Assembly (NCBI RefSeq): GCF_965219885.1 | Contig: NZ_CBDCOT010000007.1 | Coordinates: forward strand, 463,084 to 527,083 | Source: Curvivirga sp965219885 | GTDB lineage: Bacteria > Pseudomonadota > Alphaproteobacteria > UBA8366 > Aestuariispiraceae | Direction: 5' to 3' | DNA length: 64,000 bases | Part shown: piece after piece, positions 49,554-59,713 of the stretch | How the letters are laid out: every line of letters starts with the position of its first letter | Numbering within the stretch: position 1 is the first letter of the stretch | Translations under genes and position numbers: made by a program | Notes under the pieces: generated by a model | What the model saw: only the letters and a program-made list of their open reading frames with translations | What the model was told of the DNA's origin: nothing | Databases searched by the model: none

Positions 49554-50207
49554 ATGCCGATTAAAGCGTCAATTATCCCTGTAACAGCTTTTCAACAAAA
49601 TTGTAGTTTAATTTGGTGCGAGGAAACCAAAGAAGCCGCGGTGGTTGATCCAGGCGGTGATCTTGCTTTAATTGAAAAGGCAGTTGAAGAGGCAGGTGTT
49701 AATCTGACAAAAATTCTTTTGACGCATGGTCATATCGATCATGCAGGTGGAACAGCAGAGCTTTCTGAAAAAAGGGACTTGCCGATCATTGGGCCCCAAG
49801 AAGATGAGAGATTCTGGATTGACCAATTAGAAGAACAAGCCACGATGTTCAATTTTACACCATCAAGATCGTTTGAACCAACACGTTGGTTAAATGATGG
49901 CGATGAGGTGAAAGTGGGGAATGTGACTTTAAAGGTCGTACATTGCCCCGGACATACACCGGGTCATGTTGTTTTCATAAGTGAAGAAGATAAACTGGCA
50001 ATTGTGGGTGATGTGTTGTTTCAAGGTTCCATTGGACGTACAGATTTCCCAAAAGGAAATCATGAGGATCTGATCAACTCAATCACTAAAAAGCTATGGC
50101 CATTTGGTGATGATATTGTCTTTATCCCCGGGCATGGTCAACTTTCCACCTTTGGAGATGAGCGTAAAACCAATCCTTTTGTGAGTGATCGTGTGCTGGC
50201 GAGCTAA
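49554..50207 (+). CDS. MBL-fold metallo-hydrolase (glyoxalase II-like)
   Basis: 217 residues. Metal motif THGHIDHAGG (HxHxDH), a later His in VHCPGHTPGHV, the Asp in VGDVLFQGSIGRTD and the final His in IPGHGQLS give a complete binuclear site. This matches the YcbL/GloB2-like group that hydrolyses S-lactoylglutathione or other thioesters. Cytosolic. The gene abuts the convergent hypothetical gene with no gap. The 200-bp upstream region to SbtA is AT-rich without a clear element. Confidence 0.85.
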   Translation: MPIKASIIPVTAFQQNCSLIWCEETKEAAVVDPGGDLALIEKAVEEAGVNLTKILLTHGHIDHAGGTAELSEKRDLPIIGPQEDERFWIDQLEEQATMFNFTPSRSFEPTRWLNDGDEVKVGNVTLKVVHCPGHTPGHVVFISEEDKLAIVGDVLFQGSIGRTDFPKGNHEDLINSITKKLWPFGDDIVFIPGHGQLSTFGDERKTNPFVSDRVLAS

Positions 50208-51380
50208 TTATAGTCCGGCTTCTTTTCTTAATTCCCATTTTTCATGATCTTCGCCTGCAGGAATGATATATTTTCCAAAGGAGAAGTCTTGGTCTTGCTC
50301 CAGAAGCTGAATTTCTGGTGAAAGCCCTTCTTTTTCTTGCTGGAAAAAAATATAAAGAGACGTCATTGCTAATTGGTCCACATACCAATTGGTGCCAGCT
50401 AATTTTTCCCAAAGAAGCTTTTGCAAAATTGATGCATAACGTTTAACCGCTTCGTTATTCGTCCAATAAATAAATGCTGCATGATGACGAAGCCACGGAA
50501 TTAAGGTGCGCATAGCGAAATAGGAAATATCTTTCAGAGATGCTTGTTCAACCAATTTTTCAAATTCGTTTATTTGTATCAGATCGACATCCAGCATGAT
50601 GATATTTGCAGATGTCTTTTCTAGAAGTTCCGGTAAAACAAGAAAGCGCCCACAAGCATAATAAGGACTGGAAGCGCGTTCGGTTTGTGTTTCAATGGAA
50701 TAACTGATTTCCATCTGTGACAAGCTTTCCACCTGTCCTTCTTCTGGATTAACAAGATGCAAATGAACAGGAGCCTTATCATTAACTGCTTTAAGGAAAT
50801 CTGACCCAAATTGACGCCAATAGATGCCATTACAGGATGTAAAGATAATATTTTTTTCGTCGGCTGAAGGTAGCTTTATCCAATCAATATGCCATTCACC
50901 TGTTTTGTTTGGTGTTGGGAAGTTAATTTCTGCATCAGCGACTTCCTTAAGGCTATCCAACATTTGAAGCATACCGGGAATGAGCAGAAAATGCGGGAGT
51001 TCTTTGAATTGTTCCACATTGTTCATTAATCCGACTTCAGCAATTTGAAGTTCTTGAATCGCTTTATCTATGTTTCCTGCTTTTAAAAGCATTGCTGCAC
51101 TAAAGAAGCGTAGCGCCGTAAGCGGGATGCTGGTTTCTTTAGTTGCCGTGGTGAATTCAATCAGATTGTGATGTAATTGATCATCCTCATAGATATTATC
51201 ACGCCAAAACGCCTTGAATATTAATTGGGCTGTATCACTGAATAATTTTTCGCGTTGGTCCATCAATGTGGGAAGAAGCGGGTGTAATACGCCTTGGAAT
51301 CCATTTAAGAATAGATCCGCCCATATCTCTTGATTATTTGGCGATTGCATTGCTGTTTGTAGCTTCTCTTCAAACGACAT
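50208..51380 (-). CDS. Uncharacterised protein, possible glycosyltransferase-like fold
   Basis: 390 residues, no signal peptide. The N-terminal 150 residues are helical and TPR-like (LTALRFFSAAMLLKAGNIDK). The C-terminal part begins IIFTSCNGIYWRQFGSDFLK and contains NIIMLDVDLIQINEF, ALRFL-like helices and WYVDQLAMTSLY, a pattern seen in GT-A-type glycosyltransferases where a DxD (LDVDL) binds the metal-nucleotide sugar. I would call this a possible glycosyltransferase; no glycan cluster is nearby. Convergent with the MBL gene. Confidence 0.55.
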   Translation of the reverse strand: MSFEEKLQTAMQSPNNQEIWADLFLNGFQGVLHPLLPTLMDQREKLFSDTAQLIFKAFWRDNIYEDDQLHHNLIEFTTATKETSIPLTALRFFSAAMLLKAGNIDKAIQELQIAEVGLMNNVEQFKELPHFLLIPGMLQMLDSLKEVADAEINFPTPNKTGEWHIDWIKLPSADEKNIIFTSCNGIYWRQFGSDFLKAVNDKAPVHLHLVNPEEGQVESLSQMEISYSIETQTERASSPYYACGRFLVLPELLEKTSANIIMLDVDLIQINEFEKLVEQASLKDISYFAMRTLIPWLRHHAAFIYWTNNEAVKRYASILQKLLWEKLAGTNWYVDQLAMTSLYIFFQQEKEGLSPEIQLLEQDQDFSFGKYIIPAGEDHEKWELRKEAGL

Positions 51381-51465
51381 ATCACTTCTTCTCGGCTTAT
51401 CTTGCGTTTATCAATAGCGCAGAGTTTAGGTGATTTTACTTTGACTGAAAAGCTGTTGATAGTTG

Positions 51466-51490
51466 AAAAAATAGGGAGCCGAAGCTCCCT
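51466..51490 (-). terminator. Terminator of the MttB/flavoprotein operon
   Basis: Minus strand AGGGAGC (51490-51484), TTCG loop, GCTCCCT (51479-51473), then ATTTTTTC. 39 nt after the flavoprotein stop. The TTCG tetraloop makes it very stable. Confidence 0.88.
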
Positions 51491-51528
51491 GAATTTATTT
51501 AGCATTATTATTTTTTTGGTGTGGAGCT

Positions 51529-53955
51529 TTATGCGCGAATTTTCGCGTATTCTGGATCGTAGAGACATTGTTCTGTCACCACGCCTTTAACTTTTTCACC
51601 ATGAATAGAGAATTCAACTTCTGTACCCACTTCTGCTAAATCAGTGCGGATATAGCCATAAGAGATCAAGTGGCCTAGCATATGGCTATAACCGGAAGAA
51701 GCCGCAGCCCCAACAAGTTCACCATCTTTATGAATTGGTGCTTCCAAAGGCGCGTCAAATGGACAATTATCCAGCTTGAAAGTCACAAGACGTTTTTTCA
51801 CGCCTTCTGCTGCTTCTTTCGCCAACGCTTCTTTACCAATGAAATCTGCGTCTTTATTTAGACTCACAAAGCGATCCAAAGATGCCATCAACGGGGAGAA
51901 TTCTTTGGTAATGTCCGCTTGCCAGGAGAGATAACCTTTTTCAAGGCGCATACTGTCCATCGCAAATGCACCAAAGTCTTTGAGGCCCATCGGTTCACCA
52001 ACTTGACAAATTAGCTCATATACACCGCCAAGAAATTCCATCGGTACATGAAGCTCCCAGCCAAGTTCACCGACGTAAGAAACACGTAAAGCAAGCATTT
52101 TAGCCATACCGATTTCGATTTCTTGATGAGACATCCATGGGAAGTCTTCGTTAGACAAGCTTGTGCTGGTTACTTGGGATAAAATATCACGGGCTTTAGG
52201 TCCTGTAAGAACCAATGTACCATAGCGCGCTGTTTTATTTTCAAGGGATAAACTGCCATCTTCAGGAAGATGTGCTTCTAACCAATCCTTATCATGCCAT
52301 TCAGCACCACTAGCACCGATCAGAATGTATTTTTCTTCTTCCAAACGCGTAATGGTGAATTCCGAAACAATACCACCTTGCTTGTTTAGCATATAAACCA
52401 GACGTACACGCCCAACTTTTGGCAGGGTGCCGCAGATCATCTTGTTAAGCCAGTCAGTTGCACCATCACCTTCCAAGAAGAATTTAGAGAAACCTCCCAT
52501 GTCGCAAATACCTGCATTTTCACGGGTGTTTTTCACTTCTGTAGCCACCGCATTATACCAGTTTTGCTCTTCACGCTTGAAGCTGAGTTCTTGCTTCATT
52601 TCTTCGCCTTCAGGCACAAACCATGCGGCACGCTCCCAACCATTCGCCGTTGTGAAATACGCGCGTTTGGCCTTCAACTTATCATAGACAGGTGTTGTTT
52701 TCGCAGGGCGTCCGGCTGGGCGGCTTTCACCTGGGAAACCAATTGCATATTCATGTTGATAAAGCTCAATCGCTTTCTTGATAACATAATGATGGTTTGC
52801 ATGGTCTGTGTAACGACGTGGATCAATAGACCACATATCCCATTCAGATTCACCTTCGACGATTTGCTCCGCCAAAATCTTACCCGCGCCGCCACCTTGG
52901 CATACGCCAAAGCTGAATGAACAAGCGTGGAAGGCATTGCGAAGACCATGAACAGGGCCCACATATGGGTTGCCGTCAGGCGCGTAAGGTATTGGACCGT
53001 TAATTACATTCTTAACGCCAACGGTGCCAAGAATAGGCACGCGGGCCATAGCTTGCTCAATATACCATTCCAAACGTTCCAAATCATCATCCCAAAGCTG
53101 ATACGCAAAGTTATCAGGCAAGCCATCTTGCCACATTGCGGTTGCTTTCCATTCATATGGGCCGAGAATCAGGCCATCGCGTTCTTTGCGTAAATAATAA
53201 CTGTCATCTGGGTCGCGAAGAAGAGGGAGGTTGTCACCGTAATTCTCAAGTTCTGCGATACCTTCAGTTACCAAATATTGATGGGACATGGAAATTACAG
53301 GAATTTCAACCCCCATCATTTTAGCAACTTCACCACCATAATAACCAGCCGCGTTTACTAGGATTTCACAAGTGATTGTGCCTTCTTTGGTACTAACTTC
53401 CCACTCACCATTTGGTAATTGCTTAACGGCATCAACAGGATTGAAACGATGAATCTCTGCCCCACCATCACGGGCGCCTTTCGCCAATGCCTGCGTTACT
53501 TGTGAAGGATCGATGTCACCATCATACGGATCCCAAAGGCCTCCTTCCATGTTGTGTAATTCCATGAAAGGATGACGTTCTTTCATCTCATCAGGTGTAA
53601 GCATTTCATATTCAAGACCATGGGAATTTGCCATTGCAACCACATGTTTAAATTCATCCATGCGATGACGGTTGTTCGCTGTGCGAATTGAACCCGTTAC
53701 GTGATAGTTAAATGGATAATCAACTTCATCTGCCAATTTAGAATAAAGTTTTGTCGTGTAACGTTGCATCTTCATGATGTTCAGATTGCCGGAATAGGTA
53801 GGCACGTTACCCGCCGCGTGCCATGTGGAACCGGATGTTAATTCATCTTTTTCCACCATAACCACGTCATTCCAGCCCATTTTTGTAAGATGATAGAGGG
53901 TACTACACCCGACAACACCGCCACCAATCACGACTACTCTTGCATGTGTTTTCAT
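51529..53955 (-). CDS. FAD-dependent dimethylglycine/sarcosine dehydrogenase-like protein with GcvT domain
   Basis: 808 residues from the ATG at 53955, 9 nt after GGAG; the GTG at 53970 is an alternative. The N-terminal DAO domain binds FAD through VVVIGGGVVGC, and His46 in STWHAAG is the residue flavinylated in dimethylglycine dehydrogenase. An FAO_M linker follows, then the GcvT fold (about residues 430-800, DMGGFSKFFLEGDGA and LRVSYVGELGWELHV) that receives the methyl group on tetrahydrofolate. The likely reaction is oxidative N-demethylation of an N-methyl glycine or related amine. Directly follows the MttB gene (23 bp) in one operon. Confidence 0.9.
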   Translation of the reverse strand: MKTHARVVVIGGGVVGCSTLYHLTKMGWNDVVMVEKDELTSGSTWHAAGNVPTYSGNLNIMKMQRYTTKLYSKLADEVDYPFNYHVTGSIRTANNRHRMDEFKHVVAMANSHGLEYEMLTPDEMKERHPFMELHNMEGGLWDPYDGDIDPSQVTQALAKGARDGGAEIHRFNPVDAVKQLPNGEWEVSTKEGTITCEILVNAAGYYGGEVAKMMGVEIPVISMSHQYLVTEGIAELENYGDNLPLLRDPDDSYYLRKERDGLILGPYEWKATAMWQDGLPDNFAYQLWDDDLERLEWYIEQAMARVPILGTVGVKNVINGPIPYAPDGNPYVGPVHGLRNAFHACSFSFGVCQGGGAGKILAEQIVEGESEWDMWSIDPRRYTDHANHHYVIKKAIELYQHEYAIGFPGESRPAGRPAKTTPVYDKLKAKRAYFTTANGWERAAWFVPEGEEMKQELSFKREEQNWYNAVATEVKNTRENAGICDMGGFSKFFLEGDGATDWLNKMICGTLPKVGRVRLVYMLNKQGGIVSEFTITRLEEEKYILIGASGAEWHDKDWLEAHLPEDGSLSLENKTARYGTLVLTGPKARDILSQVTSTSLSNEDFPWMSHQEIEIGMAKMLALRVSYVGELGWELHVPMEFLGGVYELICQVGEPMGLKDFGAFAMDSMRLEKGYLSWQADITKEFSPLMASLDRFVSLNKDADFIGKEALAKEAAEGVKKRLVTFKLDNCPFDAPLEAPIHKDGELVGAAASSGYSHMLGHLISYGYIRTDLAEVGTEVEFSIHGEKVKGVVTEQCLYDPEYAKIRA

Positions 53956-53978
53956 TTTTTTAGTCTCCACTTATCGCC

Positions 53979-55541
53979 TTATGCTTTCGGCTTCATATAT
54001 TCTCGATCCAGCTTGATCGGTAACTCAGAACGGATTTTTTGATCAATCTCATCACTGACGTGATCAGGGAAATGAGAAGATAGAATTTCATCAACTTTCT
54101 TATGGGCACGCTCTTCAATAGATGTTGAACCGAATTCTGCCCATTCTTTCGGACTGGAACGATCGCCGATTTCCGGATATGCGTAATCTGATTGCATACG
54201 CTGAATTGTTTGATCATGACCTAGATAATGCCCGGGTCCACCGATGCAAACATCACGAATGGCTTCTAAAGATAAGCTATCTTCATCAACCTTAATACCA
54301 CGAACTGTGCGAAGCGCAGCGCCAATAGAATCATTGTCTACAACAAGACCTTCTAGGCTTGCGCCCAATAAGCTGGCATGCATACCTGCGGATTCATAAA
54401 CCATGTTCAGGCCAGAATTCGCAGCAAGTGTATGGTTGTATCCTTTTTCATATCCCGCTTGTGCATCAACAAGCTTGGAATCTGTAATACCACCCGGTGC
54501 ACCACCTGTAAGATCATAATATTGCGCCATTTGTGCGCAACCTGCAGTTAGAAGTGCTTGTTCACCTGAACCACCGCTCATAGCACCTGTACGAAGATCA
54601 GATACAAATGGCCATGTGCCAAAGATTGCTGGTGCACCCGGTTTGATAAGGTTCACATAAACCAAACCTGCCAAAACTTCTGCAACTGCCTGAACTAAGG
54701 AGCCAGCCAAGGCAGCAGGGCTTGTTGCACCAGCTTGTCCTGCTGATAATAACAAGATCGGCATGCCTGCACGAACACCAACTTCCATCGTCGCACAAGC
54801 ATCTTCCGCAAATTTCATTGGCGGCACTACAAAACAGCAAGACATACTAACAAAGGGACGTTCACGCCATTTATCTTCGCCACCTGCAATTTCGTAAAGC
54901 ATCTTTAGAGAGGCTTCCAGATGTTCCGGTAAAACCCAGCTTGCACCTACATGTTTTTTAGTTCCCATAACGGATGCGTAGGTCGTATTCACATCCATTT
55001 CCATGGCATCAGGCAGGTCGCGGGGAACCACGGTTCGTTGGAAGAAATGAATATTTTCCATTTTATCCACGATACGCGCCATGTTGTAGAGGTCTTTTAA
55101 GGTAGATTCACGATAATCACGTGTATCATGATCAACCATATGTACGGCCGCGCCTGCGGTACCAAAATGTACTTTGCTGCCCCATGGCTCTAGATCAAAT
55201 TTTGGATCCTGTGCATGAAGCGGGAAACGACGCGCACATTTACTTAATGTATCTTCCACCATTGAACGTGGAATAAGGATGCGACCATCTGCTGTTTCCG
55301 TTGCGCCAGCATTTAGGAATAACTCACGGCATGACGAGATTGCATTTGACATCCCGATTGTTTCAAGCGCTTTCAGGGCTGCTTCATTAATTTTGTCCAT
55401 ATCAGATTGTGAAAGTGGTTTGTAATTCCCACCTTCCAAACCTGGCTTGATTGGACGAATATCTTCGGCCAAAGGTGCTTCACGTACTGCAACACGTGCT
55501 TTCCGACCACCGCGACGAGATTTGACGACTTCAGCTGTCAT
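53979..55541 (-). CDS. MttB-family (trimethylamine/betaine) methyltransferase, non-pyrrolysine
   Basis: 520 residues, start ATG at 55541 after GGAG. The MttB TIM-barrel signatures AHAQDPKFDLE-like region, GAAVHMVDHDTRDYRE, MSGGSGEQALLTAGCAQM and SIGAALRTVRGIKVDEDS are visible. No in-frame amber codon occurs, so it lacks pyrrolysine and belongs with MtgB-like enzymes that demethylate quaternary amines such as glycine betaine to a corrinoid protein. No corrinoid protein or reactivase is in the window. First gene of the operon with the dimethylglycine-dehydrogenase-like flavoprotein. Confidence 0.88.
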   Translation of the reverse strand: MTAEVVKSRRGGRKARVAVREAPLAEDIRPIKPGLEGGNYKPLSQSDMDKINEAALKALETIGMSNAISSCRELFLNAGATETADGRILIPRSMVEDTLSKCARRFPLHAQDPKFDLEPWGSKVHFGTAGAAVHMVDHDTRDYRESTLKDLYNMARIVDKMENIHFFQRTVVPRDLPDAMEMDVNTTYASVMGTKKHVGASWVLPEHLEASLKMLYEIAGGEDKWRERPFVSMSCCFVVPPMKFAEDACATMEVGVRAGMPILLLSAGQAGATSPAALAGSLVQAVAEVLAGLVYVNLIKPGAPAIFGTWPFVSDLRTGAMSGGSGEQALLTAGCAQMAQYYDLTGGAPGGITDSKLVDAQAGYEKGYNHTLAANSGLNMVYESAGMHASLLGASLEGLVVDNDSIGAALRTVRGIKVDEDSLSLEAIRDVCIGGPGHYLGHDQTIQRMQSDYAYPEIGDRSSPKEWAEFGSTSIEERAHKKVDEILSSHFPDHVSDEIDQKIRSELPIKLDREYMKPKA

Positions 55542-55826
55542 TCACTTCACTCCACTAAAAGTACCGCATTTTGCGTTGTTGTTTTTTCTTCACAAACTGT
55601 ATGCAAAATTGAATTTAATCTGCAACGACTTTTTCTTGCAAAGTTACGACATCAAAAGACGTGTTTTCTAAAGTGATATTCCATTGGCATAACTGAGGTT
55701 ATGAATGATCTGTATTGCAAAAGGGCTTTTATTTTGTCTTTAATAAGTTATTAGTAATTTGCTATTATCTTTAGTAGAAATACTCTATACTTACAGGATA
55801 TTAACAAGAAGAATACTGGGGACTTC

Positions 55827-57647
55827 ATGTTTATTTCACTAAACTCGATCCGTGCGAAACTTTTGGCCGTGGTTCTTCCATTGATCGCTATTAGTATGAT
55901 TGCACTATTTGCGGTACTTGAATATGCGAGCATTAGTGTTGCGCACGAAGATTTGAAACAACGCCTATTACAAAATACACAAGTACAGGCTTTGGCGCTT
56001 TCAAGCCCGTTATGGAATTATGATATTCGTGCTATTCGCCCGATTTTATTGGCGTTGGAACAAGACCCAGATTTTCTATATGTAACGGTTCGCGATGTGA
56101 CCGGTGAAGAAATTTCAGCACTACGTGTTGCAGGTAAAGAGGGCGCGAAAGCTTCCTTTGAAGAAACACTGCCTATCATCTATAGCTCAAACGATCACGA
56201 AGAGATTATTGGTTCGGTATCTGTTGGTATGCATGATGATCGTGTTCAATATGAAGTGATCACGCGTTTGCAACGTAATGTCTTGGTTTTGATTATTCTG
56301 ATGGCCGTAATTGTAGCTGCAACAGTTGTTGCCACTGAGAGAACCATTGGTTATCCGCTTCGAGAATTAATGAAATCTATTAAGCTAGTTAAAGATAATG
56401 ATATCCGTTCGTCTGTTGAATGGGATTCGAAGGATGAGCTGGGGGAAGTTGTAACATCTTATAACGAAATGATCATTCAACAAGAATTGGCAGAACGTGC
56501 CATGCGAGCCAGTGAAGAGCGTGCGCGTGATTCTGAAGCGTTATTGCGTGATGCAGTGAATTCAATGTCTGATGGGTTTGCCTTGTTCGATAAAGACGAC
56601 AAACTGGTTCTATTTAATAGAAAATTCAGTGATATTACGCCAAAAGCGCAAGATGCAATTCGAGAAGATGTGACTTTTGAAGATATCATTCGCACGGCTG
56701 CAGAACGTGGGGACTTCCCAACTGCTGAGGGACGTATTGATGATTTTGTGGAAGATCAAATTCAGGCGCATCACCATTTTGATGATTCAACAATTATTCG
56801 GGTAAGTGATGGACGATGGATTTTATGTACGGAGCATGGAACATCATCTGGCGGTACCGTTGCAGTACGTACAGATATCTCTGAGTTGAAGGAACGTGAA
56901 CTTGAATTACAATTGGCGAAGGAAGAAGCTGACGCGGCTAACCAAGCCAAATCAAGATTTCTCGCAAATATGTCTCATGAATTAAGAACACCATTAAACG
57001 CAATTATTGGTTTCTCTGATATTGTTCGCAGTGAGATGTTAGGGCCTGTTGGCCAAGACCGTTATAAAGAATATGCAAATGATATTTATAACTCTGGTTC
57101 ACATTTGTTGGATTTGATTAATGACGTCCTTGATGTGTCAAAGGTGGAAGCTGGCGCATTTATTGTGAATGACGAAGAATTTGATGTGAGTGAAGTTGTT
57201 AAAGATTGCCATAAATTATTGGAACAACGTGCCGCAGAAAAAGATTTATTGCTAAATGTGGATGTACCTGAGGAATTACCAAAACTGCGTGCTGATATGC
57301 GTGCAGTGAAACAAGTGATTCTAAACTTGATGAATAATGCGGTGAAGTTTACACCAGCTGCAGGAATGGTGACTGTGTCTGCCGGATTAGCGCAAGATGG
57401 TGGTATGCTGATTCGTGTTGCAGATAATGGTGAAGGTATGTCTATGACTGATGTTGAAACGGTTATGAAACCATTTGGTCGTTTAGACAGCCCTTGGACC
57501 CAGTCGGAAGAAGGAACCGGACTTGGTTTGCCCTTATCTGATATGCTGGTGAAGGCTCATGATGGTAAGTTGACATTGGAAAGTGAAGTTTCCAAAGGAA
57601 CAGTGGTTTCTATTCATTTGCCAAAAGAGCGTGTGAATACAATTTAA
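55827..57647 (+). CDS. HAMP/PAS sensor histidine kinase
   Basis: 606-residue membrane kinase. First membrane helix about residues 10-33, a periplasmic sensor of about 110 residues, second helix about 150-168, HAMP (about 170-225), a coiled coil, a PAS domain (about 240-360; DGFALFDKDDKLVLFNRKFS), HisKA with FLANMSHELRTPLNAIIGFS, and HATPase_c with NLMNNAVKFTPAAG, DNGEGMSMTD and GTGLGLPLSDML. GGGGA precedes the ATG. No response regulator adjoins. It is divergent from the MttB operon across a 285-bp AT-rich gap in which I see no clear operator, so it could sense a related ligand, but nothing shows this. Confidence 0.92.
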   Translation: MFISLNSIRAKLLAVVLPLIAISMIALFAVLEYASISVAHEDLKQRLLQNTQVQALALSSPLWNYDIRAIRPILLALEQDPDFLYVTVRDVTGEEISALRVAGKEGAKASFEETLPIIYSSNDHEEIIGSVSVGMHDDRVQYEVITRLQRNVLVLIILMAVIVAATVVATERTIGYPLRELMKSIKLVKDNDIRSSVEWDSKDELGEVVTSYNEMIIQQELAERAMRASEERARDSEALLRDAVNSMSDGFALFDKDDKLVLFNRKFSDITPKAQDAIREDVTFEDIIRTAAERGDFPTAEGRIDDFVEDQIQAHHHFDDSTIIRVSDGRWILCTEHGTSSGGTVAVRTDISELKERELELQLAKEEADAANQAKSRFLANMSHELRTPLNAIIGFSDIVRSEMLGPVGQDRYKEYANDIYNSGSHLLDLINDVLDVSKVEAGAFIVNDEEFDVSEVVKDCHKLLEQRAAEKDLLLNVDVPEELPKLRADMRAVKQVILNLMNNAVKFTPAAGMVTVSAGLAQDGGMLIRVADNGEGMSMTDVETVMKPFGRLDSPWTQSEEGTGLGLPLSDMLVKAHDGKLTLESEVSKGTVVSIHLPKERVNTI

Positions 57648-57805
57648 TAAGAAAAAAAATCACATTCATTTTCTGATACCTGTCGGATAAATAAAATCTG
57701 TTTTGAGGATATTTTATTGTCCTTGCGTTGACTCTTCCCCTCATAAAATGGCTTAATAGGGGAGGGTTGGAAGTTGGGTCCGTCTAAATATAGAAAGCTA
57801 TTTTA

Positions 57806-59713
57806 ATGCACGGTGGTTTTGATTCAGGACATGGGGTTTCTGAAGGTACTGAAAGTGGCAAGAAAGATAACTGGTTTAAGCGTGTGTTTAAGCCGCGGGA
57901 TATCTTGATCCGTAGTCAAGGTCGCGTAACTTTCATCAATCTGTCACCAAAGTTACAGATGGCTTTATGTCTTGGTGTGTCTGCTGCAGCATTGTGGGGA
58001 ACGTCATCTACGATTACCAGCTTATGGCAAAACTCAATAATAGATGACCGGAATCAAGCAATTATCGAAGCAAAATTATCTCAAAACCGTTTGAAAGCTG
58101 ACTTTCAGGCTTATAAAGTTGAGTTGGAACGCATCACCAATCTGCTTCAGGATATGGAAAAGGGAAATGGTCTTGCCTTAGCAGAGAAGAAGGCAATATC
58201 TGAAACGGATGAGACATCATCTGAGATGACATTATCTGAAGAAATTATTGCGTTTCGTGTGTTAGGAGACAAGGTGAATGAAAGCCTTGCTCGTGCTTCG
58301 CTTGATTTTGAGGTGAAAGGAGACGATCTGGATCGAATTGTGAAATCTCGTTCTGGATATCAAGATGAGATTATTGCACTAAAGGAGCAGCTTGAAAATC
58401 AACGCGCGTTAAATCGCAAGTTATCTGGTAAAGTAAGTGCTGCAAACCAGGCTTTAGTCAAATCACAAAACGAATATGAGGCGCTGGAAAATAATAAGAA
58501 GGTAATGGGGCATCAAATCAAGAATTTGACGGCGGCATTGTCTGAATCCCGAGAAGAGGGTGTCGATGCAAATATCCGTATTAAGAAATTTGAGGTGGAA
58601 GTTGCATCCCTTGAAGAGCGAAGAGATCAACTAGATACTACAAATGAAAAACTATCAGACGATCTGGAGTTGCTTCGTGAAGAAGAAGCCAGATTGTTAG
58701 GGCTAAACAACCAGGCGGAAGAACGTATCGCAATTCTGAACGAACGCTTTGATAGTTTGATGGTTGAAAGTGGTTTGCGTAATAAATTGGCAGATGCGCT
58801 GACACCCCGTACTGATCTTAGTAATGTACCCTTGGATGAACGTTTAACCGTTTTAGAAGAAACATCCTCTGATCTGATGGATGGCCTTGTTGATTTCAGA
58901 GATATGTCAGACAAAGTTGAACAAACTCTGGATGGCGTTGTAACGGGATTAAGTCGTGTGACAGGCTATACACGCGAAGTGGATGCAATGCGTGAAAACC
59001 GCCCTCAACAGGCAATGACGTTATTGTCGGAACTTGAATCCATTCATGATGATCAAATTACAATTGTTTCAGGTCTTTTAGATCGCACAGAAAAATCTAT
59101 TGCCCATAAGCAAGAAACACTGTCAGGCACTGGCTTGGATTTGAATAAAGCTCTTGCGATGGCGGGCTTACATACAGGGACTGGTGGTCCAGAAATTATT
59201 CAGGAATTCACAGGTGGTTCTTCATCTGAATTGAACACAACTGTTGCTACTTTGGAACAAAAAGTTCAGAAGCTGCAAGCGTTAGATAAACTAATTTCAT
59301 GTGTGCCGTTGGTTTCGCCAGTGGACTACTATCATGTAACCAGTAAATACGGAATGCGCAAAGACCCGTTTACTGGTAAAAATGCGATGCATAAGGGAAT
59401 TGATATGGGAGGTTGGCCTGGAACAACCATCCATGCAACTGCAGGCGGAAAAGTTGTTAAAGCGTATAATAGTTCTAGCTATGGAAAGATGGTTGAAATT
59501 GACCATGGTTGCGGCATAACTACTATTTATGGTCATCTTAAGAAGATCTTGGTTAAGAAAGGCGACGAGATTTCTCATCGCGATCCAATTGGAAAATTAG
59601 GTAGTACAGGGCGTTCGACTGGTCCGCATGTACATTATGAAATTCGTTTGGACGGTGAACATCTCGATCCTATGAAATTTATTGAGGCTGGACGCCATGT
59701 CTACAAAGGATAA
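57806..59713 (+). CDS. M23 metallopeptidase with coiled coil (DUF5930-type)
   Basis: 635-residue inner-membrane-anchored murein endopeptidase. A short cytosolic basic region (KRVFKPRDILIRSQGRVTFI) is followed by a membrane helix at about residues 50-70, a long periplasmic coiled coil (75-330), further helices, and the M23 domain at about 505-630 with His529 and Asp533 (HKGIDMGG) and HVH (His608, His610). All catalytic residues are present. This is the alphaproteobacterial DUF5930-M23 architecture. Its 3' end overlaps the bactofilin gene by 17 bp, the known shape-control pairing. Confidence 0.92.
   Translation: MHGGFDSGHGVSEGTESGKKDNWFKRVFKPRDILIRSQGRVTFINLSPKLQMALCLGVSAAALWGTSSTITSLWQNSIIDDRNQAIIEAKLSQNRLKADFQAYKVELERITNLLQDMEKGNGLALAEKKAISETDETSSEMTLSEEIIAFRVLGDKVNESLARASLDFEVKGDDLDRIVKSRSGYQDEIIALKEQLENQRALNRKLSGKVSAANQALVKSQNEYEALENNKKVMGHQIKNLTAALSESREEGVDANIRIKKFEVEVASLEERRDQLDTTNEKLSDDLELLREEEARLLGLNNQAEERIAILNERFDSLMVESGLRNKLADALTPRTDLSNVPLDERLTVLEETSSDLMDGLVDFRDMSDKVEQTLDGVVTGLSRVTGYTREVDAMRENRPQQAMTLLSELESIHDDQITIVSGLLDRTEKSIAHKQETLSGTGLDLNKALAMAGLHTGTGGPEIIQEFTGGSSSELNTTVATLEQKVQKLQALDKLISCVPLVSPVDYYHVTSKYGMRKDPFTGKNAMHKGIDMGGWPGTTIHATAGGKVVKAYNSSSYGKMVEIDHGCGITTIYGHLKKILVKKGDEISHRDPIGKLGSTGRSTGPHVHYEIRLDGEHLDPMKFIEAGRHVYKG

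Noticed and set aside
53979..55541. Pyrrolysine-containing MttB
   Set aside because: The reading frame has no in-frame amber codon, so it is a non-pyrrolysine member.
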